11,099 nucleotides of DNA. Source: Sedimenticola sp. (GTDB lineage: Bacteria > Pseudomonadota > Gammaproteobacteria > Chromatiales > Chromatiaceae). Positions 1 to 7,237 of this stretch are shown here, piece by piece; positions within the stretch are counted from its first letter, which is position 1; the number at the start of each line of letters is the position of its first letter. The stretch is from positions 1 to 11,099 of the forward strand of contig JALVUB010000051.1 in assembly GCA_027023915.1 (NCBI GenBank). The letters run 5' to 3'. The notes under the pieces are model-generated. The model searched no databases. It was not told the origin of the DNA and saw only the letters and a list, made by a program, of their open reading frames with translations. The translations under genes and the position numbers were made by a program.

Positions 1-1454
1 GGTTGGGGGGCAATGCCCCGCTCGACCCGCTCCGGCGCCACCGCGGCGGTGGGGTCCACCCGCGTCCAGCCGCGGCCTTGCAGCCACACTTCGGCCCAGG
101 CGTGGGCGTCGGACTGGCGCACCACCAGATGGCCGCCCACGGGGTTGATCTCACCGCCCTGGTAGCCCACCACAACCCGCGCCGGAATGCCGGCCAGTCG
201 CATCAGTAGCACGAAGCTGGTGGCGTAGTGTTCGCAAAAACCCTTGCGGGTGTTGAACAAAAATTCATCCACCGGATCGCCGCGCAGCACGGGTGGCTGC
301 AAGGTGTAAACGAATGGCTGATGGTGGAAATAGGCCAGCGCTTTTTGCACCACCTGGGTGTCGTCGCCGGCCTCGCGGCGCCATTTCCGCGCCAGGGCGC
401 GAACCCGTGGAGACACCCGGCGCGGCAGTTGCAGCCCAAGCCAGCGGGCGCGGAGGCTCAAGGGCTCGTCCAAAGGGAGTTGCACGCTGGTGAATCGGAA
501 GGTCACGCGTTCGCGGATGGGGGCGTCGGCCTTAAGGGTGCCATCAACATCCAGCCGCAGTGTTTCTTTTGCCGACATCACACGATCCAGAGGAAAGAGC
601 CAGGTCTGGCCGGACGGCTCCATGGTCACTTCGTAGCGCCAGTCCTGCTTTGTCGGTGGTGCTTTCTCCGGCCTGGCAGGCGCGGGCTGGCGCCACCAGT
701 TCCGCCCGTCGGTGAGCCAAAGCACCATGCCACGCCAGTAGCGCTGGGATGGCGGTGGCGGCTGGCCTTGAAAGCGCACGCGAAAAGCCACTTCGTCCGA
801 CTGGCTGAGATTGGCGATGGTGCCCATGGCGATGCGGTCGGAGACGCCGGTGACGGCGGTGGTGTTGTCAAAATGGAGCGTCCACAGCGGGCCGTCGAGA
901 CGGGGAAAAAGGACGAACAGCAGAACCATCACCGGAACGCCTCCGGCCATCATGGAGGCTGCGGTTCGCAGCGCCGCCTTCACGCCGCTGCCGGGCGGGC
1001 TGTTGATGGCCACCAGAAAGGCGATCCAGCCGGTGGCCACCGTCAGCACCCAGAGGGTGAGCGGCAAAGTGTTGGAGAAGAGAAACTGGGTGGCTAGCAG
1101 GAAGAGCCCGAGAAAGGCGGTAAGATAGAGCTCGTTTCGTGAACTGAGTTCCAGCAGCTTCAGCCCCGCCATCACCACCAACAATGCCACCCCAAAGCGT
1201 CGGCTTTCGGTCAGCCCGACCTGATAGGCCACCAATGCCAGCGCCATCACGACCAATACCAGCCGCAATGCGCCGGGGGGCCGCCTTTGGGCCCGGGGCC
1301 AAAGCAGCAGCCTGGCCGCCACCAACCCGGTGAAGGCGAGCGGCACCGGCGGGTGCAGGTGCCACCAGTGGGGCAGCGCGGAAAGAAACAGCAGAACCGC
1401 AGCCCACAGCAGCTGCGGTTTTTGCAGTGGCTGGCGGGCCGGCGAGTCAGCCAC
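1..1454 (-). CDS. tgpA: TgpA-family membrane-anchored transglutaminase, partial (C-terminus beyond left edge)
   Basis: Reading down from GTG at 1454, the frame stays open to base 1 and gives 484 residues without a stop. The family is usually about 650-670 residues, so the last quarter (normally a final membrane helix and cytoplasmic tail) lies outside. Residues 17-184 hold about six to seven hydrophobic segments (DUF3488-type N-terminus). A soluble periplasmic part follows, with SDRIAMGTIANLSQSDEVAF at about 205-224, typical of TgpA. The transglutaminase core carries the Cys-His-Asp triad: C407 in KGFCEHYA, H451 in SDAHAWAEVW and D467 in WTRVDPTA. GTG at 1454 is preferred because GGAG lies 7 bases upstream; an in-frame ATG at 1487 has no ribosome site. 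The start overlaps the DUF58 stop by 8 bases, implying translational coupling. In Pseudomonas TgpA is essential, but its envelope substrate is not settled. Confidence 0.93.
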   Translation of the reverse strand, partial: MADSPARQPLQKPQLLWAAVLLFLSALPHWWHLHPPVPLAFTGLVAARLLLWPRAQRRPPGALRLVLVVMALALVAYQVGLTESRRFGVALLVVMAGLKLLELSSRNELYLTAFLGLFLLATQFLFSNTLPLTLWVLTVATGWIAFLVAINSPPGSGVKAALRTAASMMAGGVPVMVLLFVLFPRLDGPLWTLHFDNTTAVTGVSDRIAMGTIANLSQSDEVAFRVRFQGQPPPPSQRYWRGMVLWLTDGRNWWRQPAPARPEKAPPTKQDWRYEVTMEPSGQTWLFPLDRVMSAKETLRLDVDGTLKADAPIRERVTFRFTSVQLPLDEPLSLRARWLGLQLPRRVSPRVRALARKWRREAGDDTQVVQKALAYFHHQPFVYTLQPPVLRGDPVDEFLFNTRKGFCEHYATSFVLLMRLAGIPARVVVGYQGGEINPVGGHLVVRQSDAHAWAEVWLQGRGWTRVDPTAAVAPERVERGIAPQ

Positions 1455-2403
1455 TGTGCTTCTCCAATCCGTAAATCGCCAAGGCATCGAGACAGCGGCG
1501 CCGCTGAGCAGGGCCGGACGCCGGCGCGATCTCCTGGTCCGGCAGCCGGAGACCAAAGTGGGTTGCGGTACCGGCCAGTTTCTCCACCGCGCCGGCCAGG
1601 GCCGACAGCCGTTCTTCCACCCCCAGCGGCGCCAGGGCGTGGAAGTCGAGCCAGGTCTGTTCCATGCGGTCGCCGCCGAACTGTTTCACCAACAATCCTT
1701 TGTCTGCGGCCAGCGCCTTCCAGTGGATGTGGGACGGCGTGTCGCCGGGATGGTAGTTGCGGTGGCCCTGGAAGTCATCGGTGCCCACGCCCCGGTCGCC
1801 TTCCAGACTGCTTTCCCAGGCGGGCGCGCCGGAAAGGGGTGGCGGTGGGGCGGGTTTCGGCCAGACCAGAATGGCGCCCGCCGGTTCGAGATAGCTCCAG
1901 GCCCGAAAAAGGCCCAGCGGGTAGCGGCTCTCCACCACCAAGCGGCCCGGACGGTGCAGGCCGCGGCGGGAGCTGGTCCAGGGCAGCTCGGCGATAACCG
2001 CTTTGTCGGCAGCAAGATGAATCAGTACCGGATCTTCTTCCCTAAACCTGACCTGGATGGCGGGGCGTGCCCGGTCTGGCGCAAACAGTTGCAGCCGAAC
2101 CCTGGTCTTCCCGCCGGCGAAGACCGGCTCGGCGCCAAGCCAGCGAAACGAGATGCCTTGCAGGTTACGCCAGGTGTGAAAGATGGCCTGAAAGAGCAGG
2201 CCGCCCAACAGAAAAGTGAGCAGAAAGGCGGGGTTGCTGGCGTAGTTGATGGACGCCACCAGCATGGCGGCCAACAGCAGGCCGAAGAGAAGACCCTGCC
2301 GGGTGGGAACAATGTAAATGGCGCGGCCCTGGATGCAGGTACGCCCGCGGCGGTCGGTTTGGGCCACGCGGACGAAGCGGTTCCAGAAGAATGTAGCGTT
2401 CAA
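1447..2403 (-). CDS. DUF58 domain-containing membrane protein
   Basis: This is the middle gene of the moxR, DUF58, tgpA operon. From TTG at 2403 it encodes 318 residues. Two hydrophobic segments lie at about 37-53 and 58-76 (GLLFGLLLAAMLVASINYA is part of the first). A soluble region follows, with the family hallmarks SRYPLGLFRAWSY, a VWPKP strand, and DDFQGHRNYHPGDTPSHIHW-KALA, the DUF58 signature. DUF58 proteins often sit beside MoxR ATPases and are thought to be their partners; the biochemical role is unknown. The frame is also open upstream to an ATG at 2484, but that would overlap moxR by 85 bases. TTG at 2403 forms a TTGA overlap with the moxR stop and fits the family's N-terminus, although its ribosome site is weak (GGTGG). 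A GTG eleven codons further in is an alternative start. Family assignment is sure, the start is not. Confidence 0.9.
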   Translation of the reverse strand: MNATFFWNRFVRVAQTDRRGRTCIQGRAIYIVPTRQGLLFGLLLAAMLVASINYASNPAFLLTFLLGGLLFQAIFHTWRNLQGISFRWLGAEPVFAGGKTRVRLQLFAPDRARPAIQVRFREEDPVLIHLAADKAVIAELPWTSSRRGLHRPGRLVVESRYPLGLFRAWSYLEPAGAILVWPKPAPPPPLSGAPAWESSLEGDRGVGTDDFQGHRNYHPGDTPSHIHWKALAADKGLLVKQFGGDRMEQTWLDFHALAPLGVEERLSALAGAVEKLAGTATHFGLRLPDQEIAPASGPAQRRRCLDALAIYGLEKHSG

Positions 2404-3323
2404 GGCACGGCCACCGCTTGAATCAGCCTCTTGGCGCGGCTTTCCCCTTCCGGCCCAAGCCGGTGACCGGCTACCGCTATCCACACTGCCTGCACGTCCT
2501 CGGGCAGCACCATCTCCCGTCCCGCCAGCCAGGCCCAGGCGCGGGCGGCGGCCAGCAGCGCCAGGCCGGCACGTGGTGACAGCCCCGGGTGTTCCGGGTT
2601 GGCACGGCTTTCGATCACCAGCGCTTGCACATAATCCAACAGCGCTTCCGCCGCCTTGACCTGCTTGACTGCTTTCTGCCAGGCGGCAAGATCCTCACTC
2701 GTGGCAGCAGGTTTCATGGCCGCCAGCCGGGCGCGCCCGCCATCGCCCCGCAGTAGCTGCCGCTCCACCGCGGGATCGGGATACCCAAGGTCGATACGCA
2801 TCAGAAACCGGTCGAGCTGAGATTCCGGCAGCGGGAAGGTGCCCACCTGGTGCGCAGGGTTTTGGGTGGCGATGACAAAAAAGGGTTTTGGCAGTGGAAG
2901 GGTCTTTCCCTCGGCGGTGACCTGCCGCTCTTCCATCGCTTCCAGCAGGGCACTTTGGGTTTTCGGAGTGGCGCGGTTGATCTCATCGGCGAGGATGAGC
3001 TGGGCGAAGATGGGGCCAGGGTGGAAATGGAAATTTTCGCTGCGTCGGTCGTACACCGAAACGCCGATGATGTCCGCCGGCAGCAGATCGCTGGTGAACT
3101 GGATACGGCGATACTTCAGGCCAAGAAGGCCGGCCAGCAGATGGGCAAGGGTGGTCTTGCCCATGCCGGGCAGATCCTCGATGAGCAGATGACCGCGCGC
3201 AAGCAGGCAGGCCATCGCCAGCCGCAAGGCGCGGGGCTTGCCGAGCAGAACCTTGTCCGCATGCCGGAACAGCGCTTCCAGCCGAGGGTCGGGCCGTAGT
3301 GGAAGGTCGGAAGAGTATGACAT
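2400..3323 (-). CDS. MoxR-family AAA+ ATPase
   Basis: The 307-residue length is normal for MoxR. The Walker A loop is at 51-58 (LPGMGKTT). Walker B is LILADEINR at 109-117 with D113 and E114, followed by ATPKTQSALLEAMEE, the MoxR hallmark. The sensor 1 asparagine is N155 in ATQNP. A helical lid domain follows, with SPRAGLALLAAARAWA near the C-terminus. MoxR proteins are cytoplasmic chaperone-like ATPases that act on partner proteins, often with VWA or DUF58 domains. It is the first gene of the operon and overlaps the DUF58 start through TTGA. The ATG at 3323 has GGGAG 10 bases upstream, and a plausible extended -10 lies at 3353-3361. Longer minus-strand frames reaching 3507 or 3544 run in other registers through the upstream repeat and are not credible extensions. 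Confidence 0.94.
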   Translation of the reverse strand: MSYSSDLPLRPDPRLEALFRHADKVLLGKPRALRLAMACLLARGHLLIEDLPGMGKTTLAHLLAGLLGLKYRRIQFTSDLLPADIIGVSVYDRRSENFHFHPGPIFAQLILADEINRATPKTQSALLEAMEERQVTAEGKTLPLPKPFFVIATQNPAHQVGTFPLPESQLDRFLMRIDLGYPDPAVERQLLRGDGGRARLAAMKPAATSEDLAAWQKAVKQVKAAEALLDYVQALVIESRANPEHPGLSPRAGLALLAAARAWAWLAGREMVLPEDVQAVWIAVAGHRLGPEGESRAKRLIQAVAVP

Positions 3324-3352
3324 ATGGCGTGTACTCCCAGAAAACCCTTGCC

Positions 3353-3361
3353 ATCATAACA
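3353..3361 (-). promoter_or_regulatory. candidate extended -10 promoter of the moxR operon
   Basis: The minus strand reads TGTTATGAT, an extended -10 (TG, one base, then TATGAT, five of six matches to TATAAT), about 30 bases before the moxR ATG. No good -35 stands 16-18 bases upstream, as is common for extended -10 promoters. The upstream side lies within 20 bases of the first hairpin of the intergenic repeat. This is motif evidence only. Confidence 0.38.
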
Positions 3362-3379
3362 ACCAAGATGTGCATCAGG

Positions 3380-3523
3380 GCACCTCGAAAAATTCGAGGT
3401 GCGCGTGCGGGACAAGGAAATCCCGCCATTTTCAAGCACGCAAGTGATTGAAAAATGAAGCAAGCCGCAAACCGCATTTGCGGCGCGGCAAGGTCTGATA
3501 AAGCCAAGGATGGCTTTTATCAG
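3380..3523. repeat. cluster of four stem-loops, possible MITE or IS-derived palindromic repeat
   Basis: The divergent gap between moxR and the VWA gene contains four consecutive inverted repeats. Hairpin 1 (3380-3402) is a perfect 10-bp stem, GCACCTCGAA, with a 3-base loop. Hairpin 2 (3407-3426) has a 6-bp stem, GCGGGA, with an 8-base loop. Hairpin 3 (3464-3484) has an 8-bp stem, GCCGCAAA, with a 5-base loop. Hairpin 4 (3495-3523) pairs CTGATAAAGCCA with TGGCTTTTATCAG, with one bulged base and a 4-base loop. The outer sequences show a weak resemblance as inverted ends (AGGGCACCTCGAAAAA near 3377, and AGGAAGCTCTGATAAAA read on the minus strand near 3532). There is no ORF of its own. It could be a miniature inverted-repeat element, an IS remnant or a structured leader; single-copy sequence cannot decide. 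Confidence 0.42.
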
Positions 3524-3602
3524 AGCTTCCTTGACGATCCGCAAAGAATTCTGTGCTACGTTTTTATCAAGCCACTATCATCATAAGGTTACGGGGGTCG
3601 GC

Positions 3603-4961
3603 ATGAAACATTGGATATCACGCCTCTTTTTTGCACTGTATGTTTCAGTGAGTCTGCTGGGGGCATTTCCCGTTTTTGCCGGGGAAAAAGTCATTTTGGT
3701 GCTGGATGCTTCTGGCAGCATGTGGGGCAGAATCCAGGGCAAGCCGAAGATTCAGATTGCCCGTGAGGTGATCGGCAACATTCTCAAGGACTGGAAACCC
3801 GAAAACGAAATTGGGTTGATTGCATACGGCCATCGGAAAAAGGGGGATTGTTCTGATATTCAGACGTTGGTGCCGGTGGGCAAGCTCGACAAGTCTGCGT
3901 TTATGAAGGCCGTCAACGGTCTGAATCCCAAGGGTAAAACGCCCTTGTCCGACGCGGTGCGCCAGGCTGCCGAACAGCTGAAGTACACCGAAGACAAAGC
4001 CACGGTAATACTGGTTAGTGATGGCCGCGAGACCTGTAATGCAGATCCCTGTGCATTGGCCAAGGATCTGGAAAAGAAAGGAATCGATTTTACGGTTCAC
4101 GTGGTGGGGTTTGATGTCAGCGACAAGCAGGGGCTGGAACAGCTGCGCTGCATGGCGAAAAACACGGGTGGCGAGTTCTTTGCCGCAGCAAACGCCAAGG
4201 CACTGAGGGACGCCCTGGTTACTGCGGTCAAAAAAGTGGAGGAGAAAAAACCGGATCCTAATGCCAAAAGAAACGTGCATCTCTATACAGTGCTCAAAGC
4301 GGGTGGGCCGAAGGTGGGAGGCGCTTGGTTCTATGTCTATAAAGATGCTGATGGCAAGCGGGTCCAGGTGGCCAGCAGCGGATATGGCTCGGAACGAAGC
4401 TTCAAACTGGCTCCCGGTGACTATGTGGCCATGGCCAAATTGGGAGATGCACGGGCTGAGGTGCCGTTCAAGGTGGAACCAGGCAAGGATGTGGATCAGG
4501 AAATCAATCTAAAGGCTGGTCGTACCCGCCTTTACTCGGTGCTTAAAGCGGGTGGCAAGCCCGTAGGTGGCGCTTGGTTCTATGTCTATCGCGAAGAGCC
4601 GGGAGAATTTGGAAAGCCCAAGCGCGTGCAGGTATCGACTGGAGGCTATGGTTCAGAACGCACCTTTACCGTGCCGGCCGGCAAATATATTGCCGTAGCC
4701 AAATTGGGAGACGCGGCGGGTGAAGCACCCCTAACCGTGAAAGCCGGCGAAGCGGTGGAGCAGGAGATCAACCTGAATGCGGGTCGCGTGCGCCTGGTTA
4801 GCGTGCTGACGCCAGGCGGCAAGCCCAGGGGGGCGCCTGGTTTTACATCTATCGGGAAGAGATGGATGAGGTCGGAAAGCCCAAGCGTGTACAGGTTTCG
4901 ACCGGGGGCTACGGCTCGGAGCGCACCTTTACGGTCCCGGCGGGCAAATACATTGCTGTAG
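3603..4961 (+). CDS. secreted von Willebrand factor A protein, truncated by frameshift
   Basis: The intact part of a frameshifted gene. ATG at 3603 is chosen because it begins a clear Sec signal peptide: a KHWISR basic start, a hydrophobic core, and a likely signal peptidase I site after residue 26 (FPVFA, then GEK). A run of G lies 5-10 bases upstream as a weak ribosome site. Residues 28 to about 205 form a VWA domain with a metal-ion-dependent adhesion site: D35-x-S37-x-S39 (LDASGSMWG), T113 (GKTPLSDA) and D140 (VSDGRETC). From residue 223 come repeats R1 (223-306), R2 (307-394) and the start of R3. At the G6 run 4828-4833 the frame is lost; the product then reads 40-odd unrelated residues to the stop at 4961, giving 452 aa. 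With one base restored the protein would be 652 aa. The likely location is periplasmic or exported. The function is unknown; VWA domains commonly bind protein partners through a divalent metal. Confidence 0.85.
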   Translation: MKHWISRLFFALYVSVSLLGAFPVFAGEKVILVLDASGSMWGRIQGKPKIQIAREVIGNILKDWKPENEIGLIAYGHRKKGDCSDIQTLVPVGKLDKSAFMKAVNGLNPKGKTPLSDAVRQAAEQLKYTEDKATVILVSDGRETCNADPCALAKDLEKKGIDFTVHVVGFDVSDKQGLEQLRCMAKNTGGEFFAAANAKALRDALVTAVKKVEEKKPDPNAKRNVHLYTVLKAGGPKVGGAWFYVYKDADGKRVQVASSGYGSERSFKLAPGDYVAMAKLGDARAEVPFKVEPGKDVDQEINLKAGRTRLYSVLKAGGKPVGGAWFYVYREEPGEFGKPKRVQVSTGGYGSERTFTVPAGKYIAVAKLGDAAGEAPLTVKAGEAVEQEINLNAGRVRLVSVLTPGGKPRGAPGFTSIGKRWMRSESPSVYRFRPGATARSAPLRSRRANTLL

Positions 4962-5557
4962 CCAAATTGGGAAGCGCTGTAGGCGAGGCACCTATTAGCG
5001 TGGAGGCTGGCAGCGCGGTGGAACAGGAGATCAACCTGAACGCCGGCGTTGTGCATCTGGTAAGTGTGCTGGCGCCAGGCGGCAGGCCCAAGGGTGGCGC
5101 CTGGTTTTATATCTATCGGGAAGAGAAGGATGAATTCGGGAAGCCCAAGCGGGTACAGGTGGCAAGTGGTGGCTATGGAGCCGAACGTACCTTTACCGTG
5201 CCCGCTGGAGACTACATTGCCGTGGTGACTTTGGGGAATGCGAAAGCCGAAGCGCCGATAAAGGTGGAGGCAGACAAAGCCACGGAAAAAGTCGTTTCTC
5301 TGAATGCCGGGTTGCTTAAAGCCATCACCGAAGAATCGGGTTCCTGGTTCTACGTTTACCGGGAAGGGAAGGATGAATTTGGAAAGCCCAAACAGATTCA
5401 GGTGGCCAGTGGTGGCTACGGTTCGGAGCGTATTTTCACTTTGCCTGCCGGGGACTACTTGGTAAAAGCCGCCAACAACAACCGCAGTGCCACCACGCGC
5501 GTCACCGTCGTCGCGGGCAAGGGCGTGGAAGCCAAAATTGCCCTGCCGAAGCAACCC
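4269..5557 (+). repeat. five tandem coding repeats of about 88 residues
   Basis: Five units follow head to tail: R1 4269-4520 (252 bp), R2 4521-4784 (264 bp), R3 4785-5047 (263 bp), R4 5048-5311 (264 bp) and R5 5312-5557 (246 bp). Each has the order L-x-SVL-x-GGKP, GGAWFYVYRE, DEFGKPKRVQVA, SGGYGSERTFTVPAGDYIAV, AKLG and a closing INLNAG. R2, R3 and R4 are closest to one another, while the end units are shorter and more diverged, a pattern expected from internal duplication. The alternating hydrophobic strands and glycine turns suggest a small beta-sandwich, perhaps of the carboxypeptidase-regulatory or Ig-like kind; that is inference. R3 is exactly one base short of 264, which pinpoints the frameshift. 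Confidence 0.9.
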
Positions 5558-5560
5558 TGA
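4832..5560 (+). pseudogene. out-of-frame C-terminal part of the VWA repeat protein (rest of R3, R4, R5)
   Basis: From about 4832 the repeat sequence continues one register away from the upstream ORF. It finishes R3 (GGAWFYIYREE onward), then gives all of R4 and R5, and stops at TGA 5558-5560. The coding pattern and repeat consensus are fully kept, so this is the severed remainder of the gene starting at 3603 and not an independent gene. The ATG at 4862 is internal to a repeat and has no signal peptide of its own. The break is one missing base: R4 has CCCAAGGGTGGCGCC where R3 has CCCAGGGGGGCGCC. The explanation may be a real mutation, phase variation in the G run, -1 slippage on the GGG codon at 4830-4832, or a sequencing error. 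The lack of further decay argues for a recent or artefactual event, or for an expressed frameshift. Confidence 0.82.
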
Positions 5561-5630
5561 TAAAGCCAGGGAGCGCGTGTACTAAGGTCCATAAAGAGGT
5601 CGGCTCTCCAAACACAAACCCTCCGTCCGA

Positions 5631-5639
5631 TGGTATGCT
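5631..5639 (+). promoter_or_regulatory. candidate extended -10 promoter for ilvA
   Basis: TGGTATGCT has the TG dinucleotide one base before TATGCT (four of six matches to TATAAT). It lies about 50 bases before the ilvA ATG in the 130-bp gap after the VWA gene. The hexamer 17 bases upstream, AACACA, is a poor -35. No leader peptide or attenuator-like run of isoleucine codons is visible in the gap. Confidence 0.33.
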
Positions 5640-5690
5640 GCTGCCGCGGAAAAGCGCGCTGGCGCCTTCCATTTACCCAATGAGTTTGAC

Positions 5691-7211
5691 ATGGCAAGCG
5701 ACTATCTGGAACGCATTCTGCGCGCGCGTGTTTACGACGTGGCGCGTGAAACGCCGCTGGAGCGGGCGGAGCGACTCTCTGAGCGGTTGAAGGCGGATGT
5801 GTGGCTGAAGCGGGAAGATCTACAGAGCGTCTTTTCCTTCAAGCTGCGCGGAGCGTATAACAAAATTTACAACCTTTCCGACAAGGAAAAGGCGAGGGGC
5901 GTGATTGCCGCCTCGGCGGGGAACCACGCTCAGGGGGTGGCGCTGGCGGGCCGGCGGCTGGGTGTGGACGCGCTTATCGTCATGCCGACCACCACGCCGC
6001 CAATCAAGGTGCAGACGGTGCGCCGTCTGGGGGCGCGGACGGTGCTCCATGGCGATTCCTACGACGATGCCTATCAGCACGCCCTGACGCTGGCCAGGGA
6101 GAAAGGGCTTTCGTTCGTTCACCCTTTCGATGACCCCTGCGTCATTGCAGGTCAGGGTACCATCGCCATGGAGGTGCTGCGGCAACATGAAGATCCACTG
6201 GATGCTGTCTATGTGCCTGTGGGCGGTGGTGGCCTCATTGCCGGAATGGCCGCCTATATCAAGCGCGTGAGGCCAGAGATCAAAGTGATTGGCGTGGAGC
6301 CGGATGACACGCCCACCCTGCATCGCGCGCTGGCTGCCGGGCGTCGGGTGACGCTTAAAGAGGTGGGGCTGTTCGCCGACGGCGTGGCGGTGCGCCAGAT
6401 CGGCCGTGAGACCTTCAAGCTGGCCAAGCGTCACGTGGATGAGACGGTGCTGGTTTCCACCGACGAGATCTGTGCCGCCATCAAGGACATCTATGACGAG
6501 ACCCGGAGCATTGCCGAACCCGCGGGTGCCCTGGCGGTGGCGGGTATCAAGAAGCACGCCCAGGCGCATGATATGACTGGACAGAAGCTGGTGGCCGTGC
6601 TCAGCGGCGCCAATATCAACTTTGACCGCTTGCGCCATGTGGCCGAGCGTGCCGAACTGGGCGAGCAGCGGGAAGCGTTGTTTGCGGTGGAGATTCCCGA
6701 GCGGCCCGGCAGTTTTCTTGCTTTCTGCAAGCTGCTGGGCCGGCGCAACATCACCGAGTTTAACTACCGCTATTTCGATTCAGCGCGGGCCCAGGTCTTT
6801 TGCGGGGTGGAGCTTTCCGGCGGAATGGAAGAGAAAGAACAGCTCAAGGCGAAGCTGGAGAAAAAGGGATTTCCCGTGGTGGATATGACCGACAACGAGA
6901 CCGCCAAGCTCCACATCCGTTATATGGTTGGCGGCCATGCGCCTCAGGTGAAGAATGAGCACCTGTTCCGTTTTGTTTTTCCCGAACGCCCGGGTGCTTT
7001 GCTCAATTTTTTGTCGGGGTTGAGCCGAGGCTGGAACATCAGCCTGTTCCATTATCGCAATCACGGTTCGGCTCACGGCCGGGTGCTGGTGGGCATTCAG
7101 CTTGAGCCGGGAGAACTGAAGGCATTTCGAACCTATCTGAAAGGGCTTGATTACCCCTATCAGGAGGAGACGGACAACCCCGCCTACCGGCTGTTTGCCG
7201 GGGCGGGGTAA
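5691..7211 (+). CDS. ilvA: threonine ammonia-lyase (biosynthetic threonine deaminase)
   Basis: IlvA is a cytoplasmic PLP enzyme that converts L-threonine to 2-oxobutanoate and ammonia, the first committed step of isoleucine synthesis. The 506 residues match the long biosynthetic form (E. coli is about 514). The PLP lysine is K51 in SVFSFKLRGAYNK. The phosphate-binding glycine loop is VGGGGLIAG, about residues 180-188. Two C-terminal ACT-like regulatory domains follow, at about 327-400 (ALFAVEIPERPGSFLAF) and 423-500 (LFRFVFPERPGALLNFLSGL). In the family these bind isoleucine (inhibitor) and valine (activator). The start at 5691 fits the family's N-terminus (DYLERILRARVYDVA), but the ribosome site is weak (TGAG). 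The gene stands alone between the VWA gene and the convergent histone-like gene. The presence of both ACT domains argues against a catabolic TdcB. Confidence 0.97.
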   Translation: MASDYLERILRARVYDVARETPLERAERLSERLKADVWLKREDLQSVFSFKLRGAYNKIYNLSDKEKARGVIAASAGNHAQGVALAGRRLGVDALIVMPTTTPPIKVQTVRRLGARTVLHGDSYDDAYQHALTLAREKGLSFVHPFDDPCVIAGQGTIAMEVLRQHEDPLDAVYVPVGGGGLIAGMAAYIKRVRPEIKVIGVEPDDTPTLHRALAAGRRVTLKEVGLFADGVAVRQIGRETFKLAKRHVDETVLVSTDEICAAIKDIYDETRSIAEPAGALAVAGIKKHAQAHDMTGQKLVAVLSGANINFDRLRHVAERAELGEQREALFAVEIPERPGSFLAFCKLLGRRNITEFNYRYFDSARAQVFCGVELSGGMEEKEQLKAKLEKKGFPVVDMTDNETAKLHIRYMVGGHAPQVKNEHLFRFVFPERPGALLNFLSGLSRGWNISLFHYRNHGSAHGRVLVGIQLEPGELKAFRTYLKGLDYPYQEETDNPAYRLFAGAG

Positions 7212-7237
7212 GGATCGTCCATGGGCGGCGGCCCGGT

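Noticed and set aside
228..1097. Long plus-strand ORFs opposite tgpA, and others opposite DUF58 (1287-2421)
   Set aside because: Antisense frames kept open by high GC; composition rich in Gly, Arg and His with no recognisable motif.
868..1407. Minus-strand ORF of 179 residues
   Set aside because: Out-of-frame shadow of tgpA; the tgpA frame is continuous from 1454 to 1 and carries the catalytic triad.
3116..3544. Minus-strand ORF starting in the intergenic repeat and ending inside moxR
   Set aside because: It overlaps moxR in another frame, and its N-terminal part merely translates the palindromic element.
3532..3580. TTGACG as -35 of a VWA gene promoter
   Set aside because: No acceptable -10 lies 16-18 bases downstream (TGCTAC is poor); noted only as a possibility in the repeat finding.
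4646..5554. 302-residue minus-strand ORF across the repeats
   Set aside because: Antisense shadow; the open frame reflects the periodic coding repeats on the plus strand.
4269..5557. Repeat array considered as CRISPR or satellite
   Set aside because: Unit length of 264 bp, codon-level conservation and a continuous protein consensus show these are coding repeats.
5555..5571. CCCTG..CAGGG hairpin at the end of the VWA gene as a terminator
   Set aside because: Only 5 bp of stem with no following T run; too weak to call.
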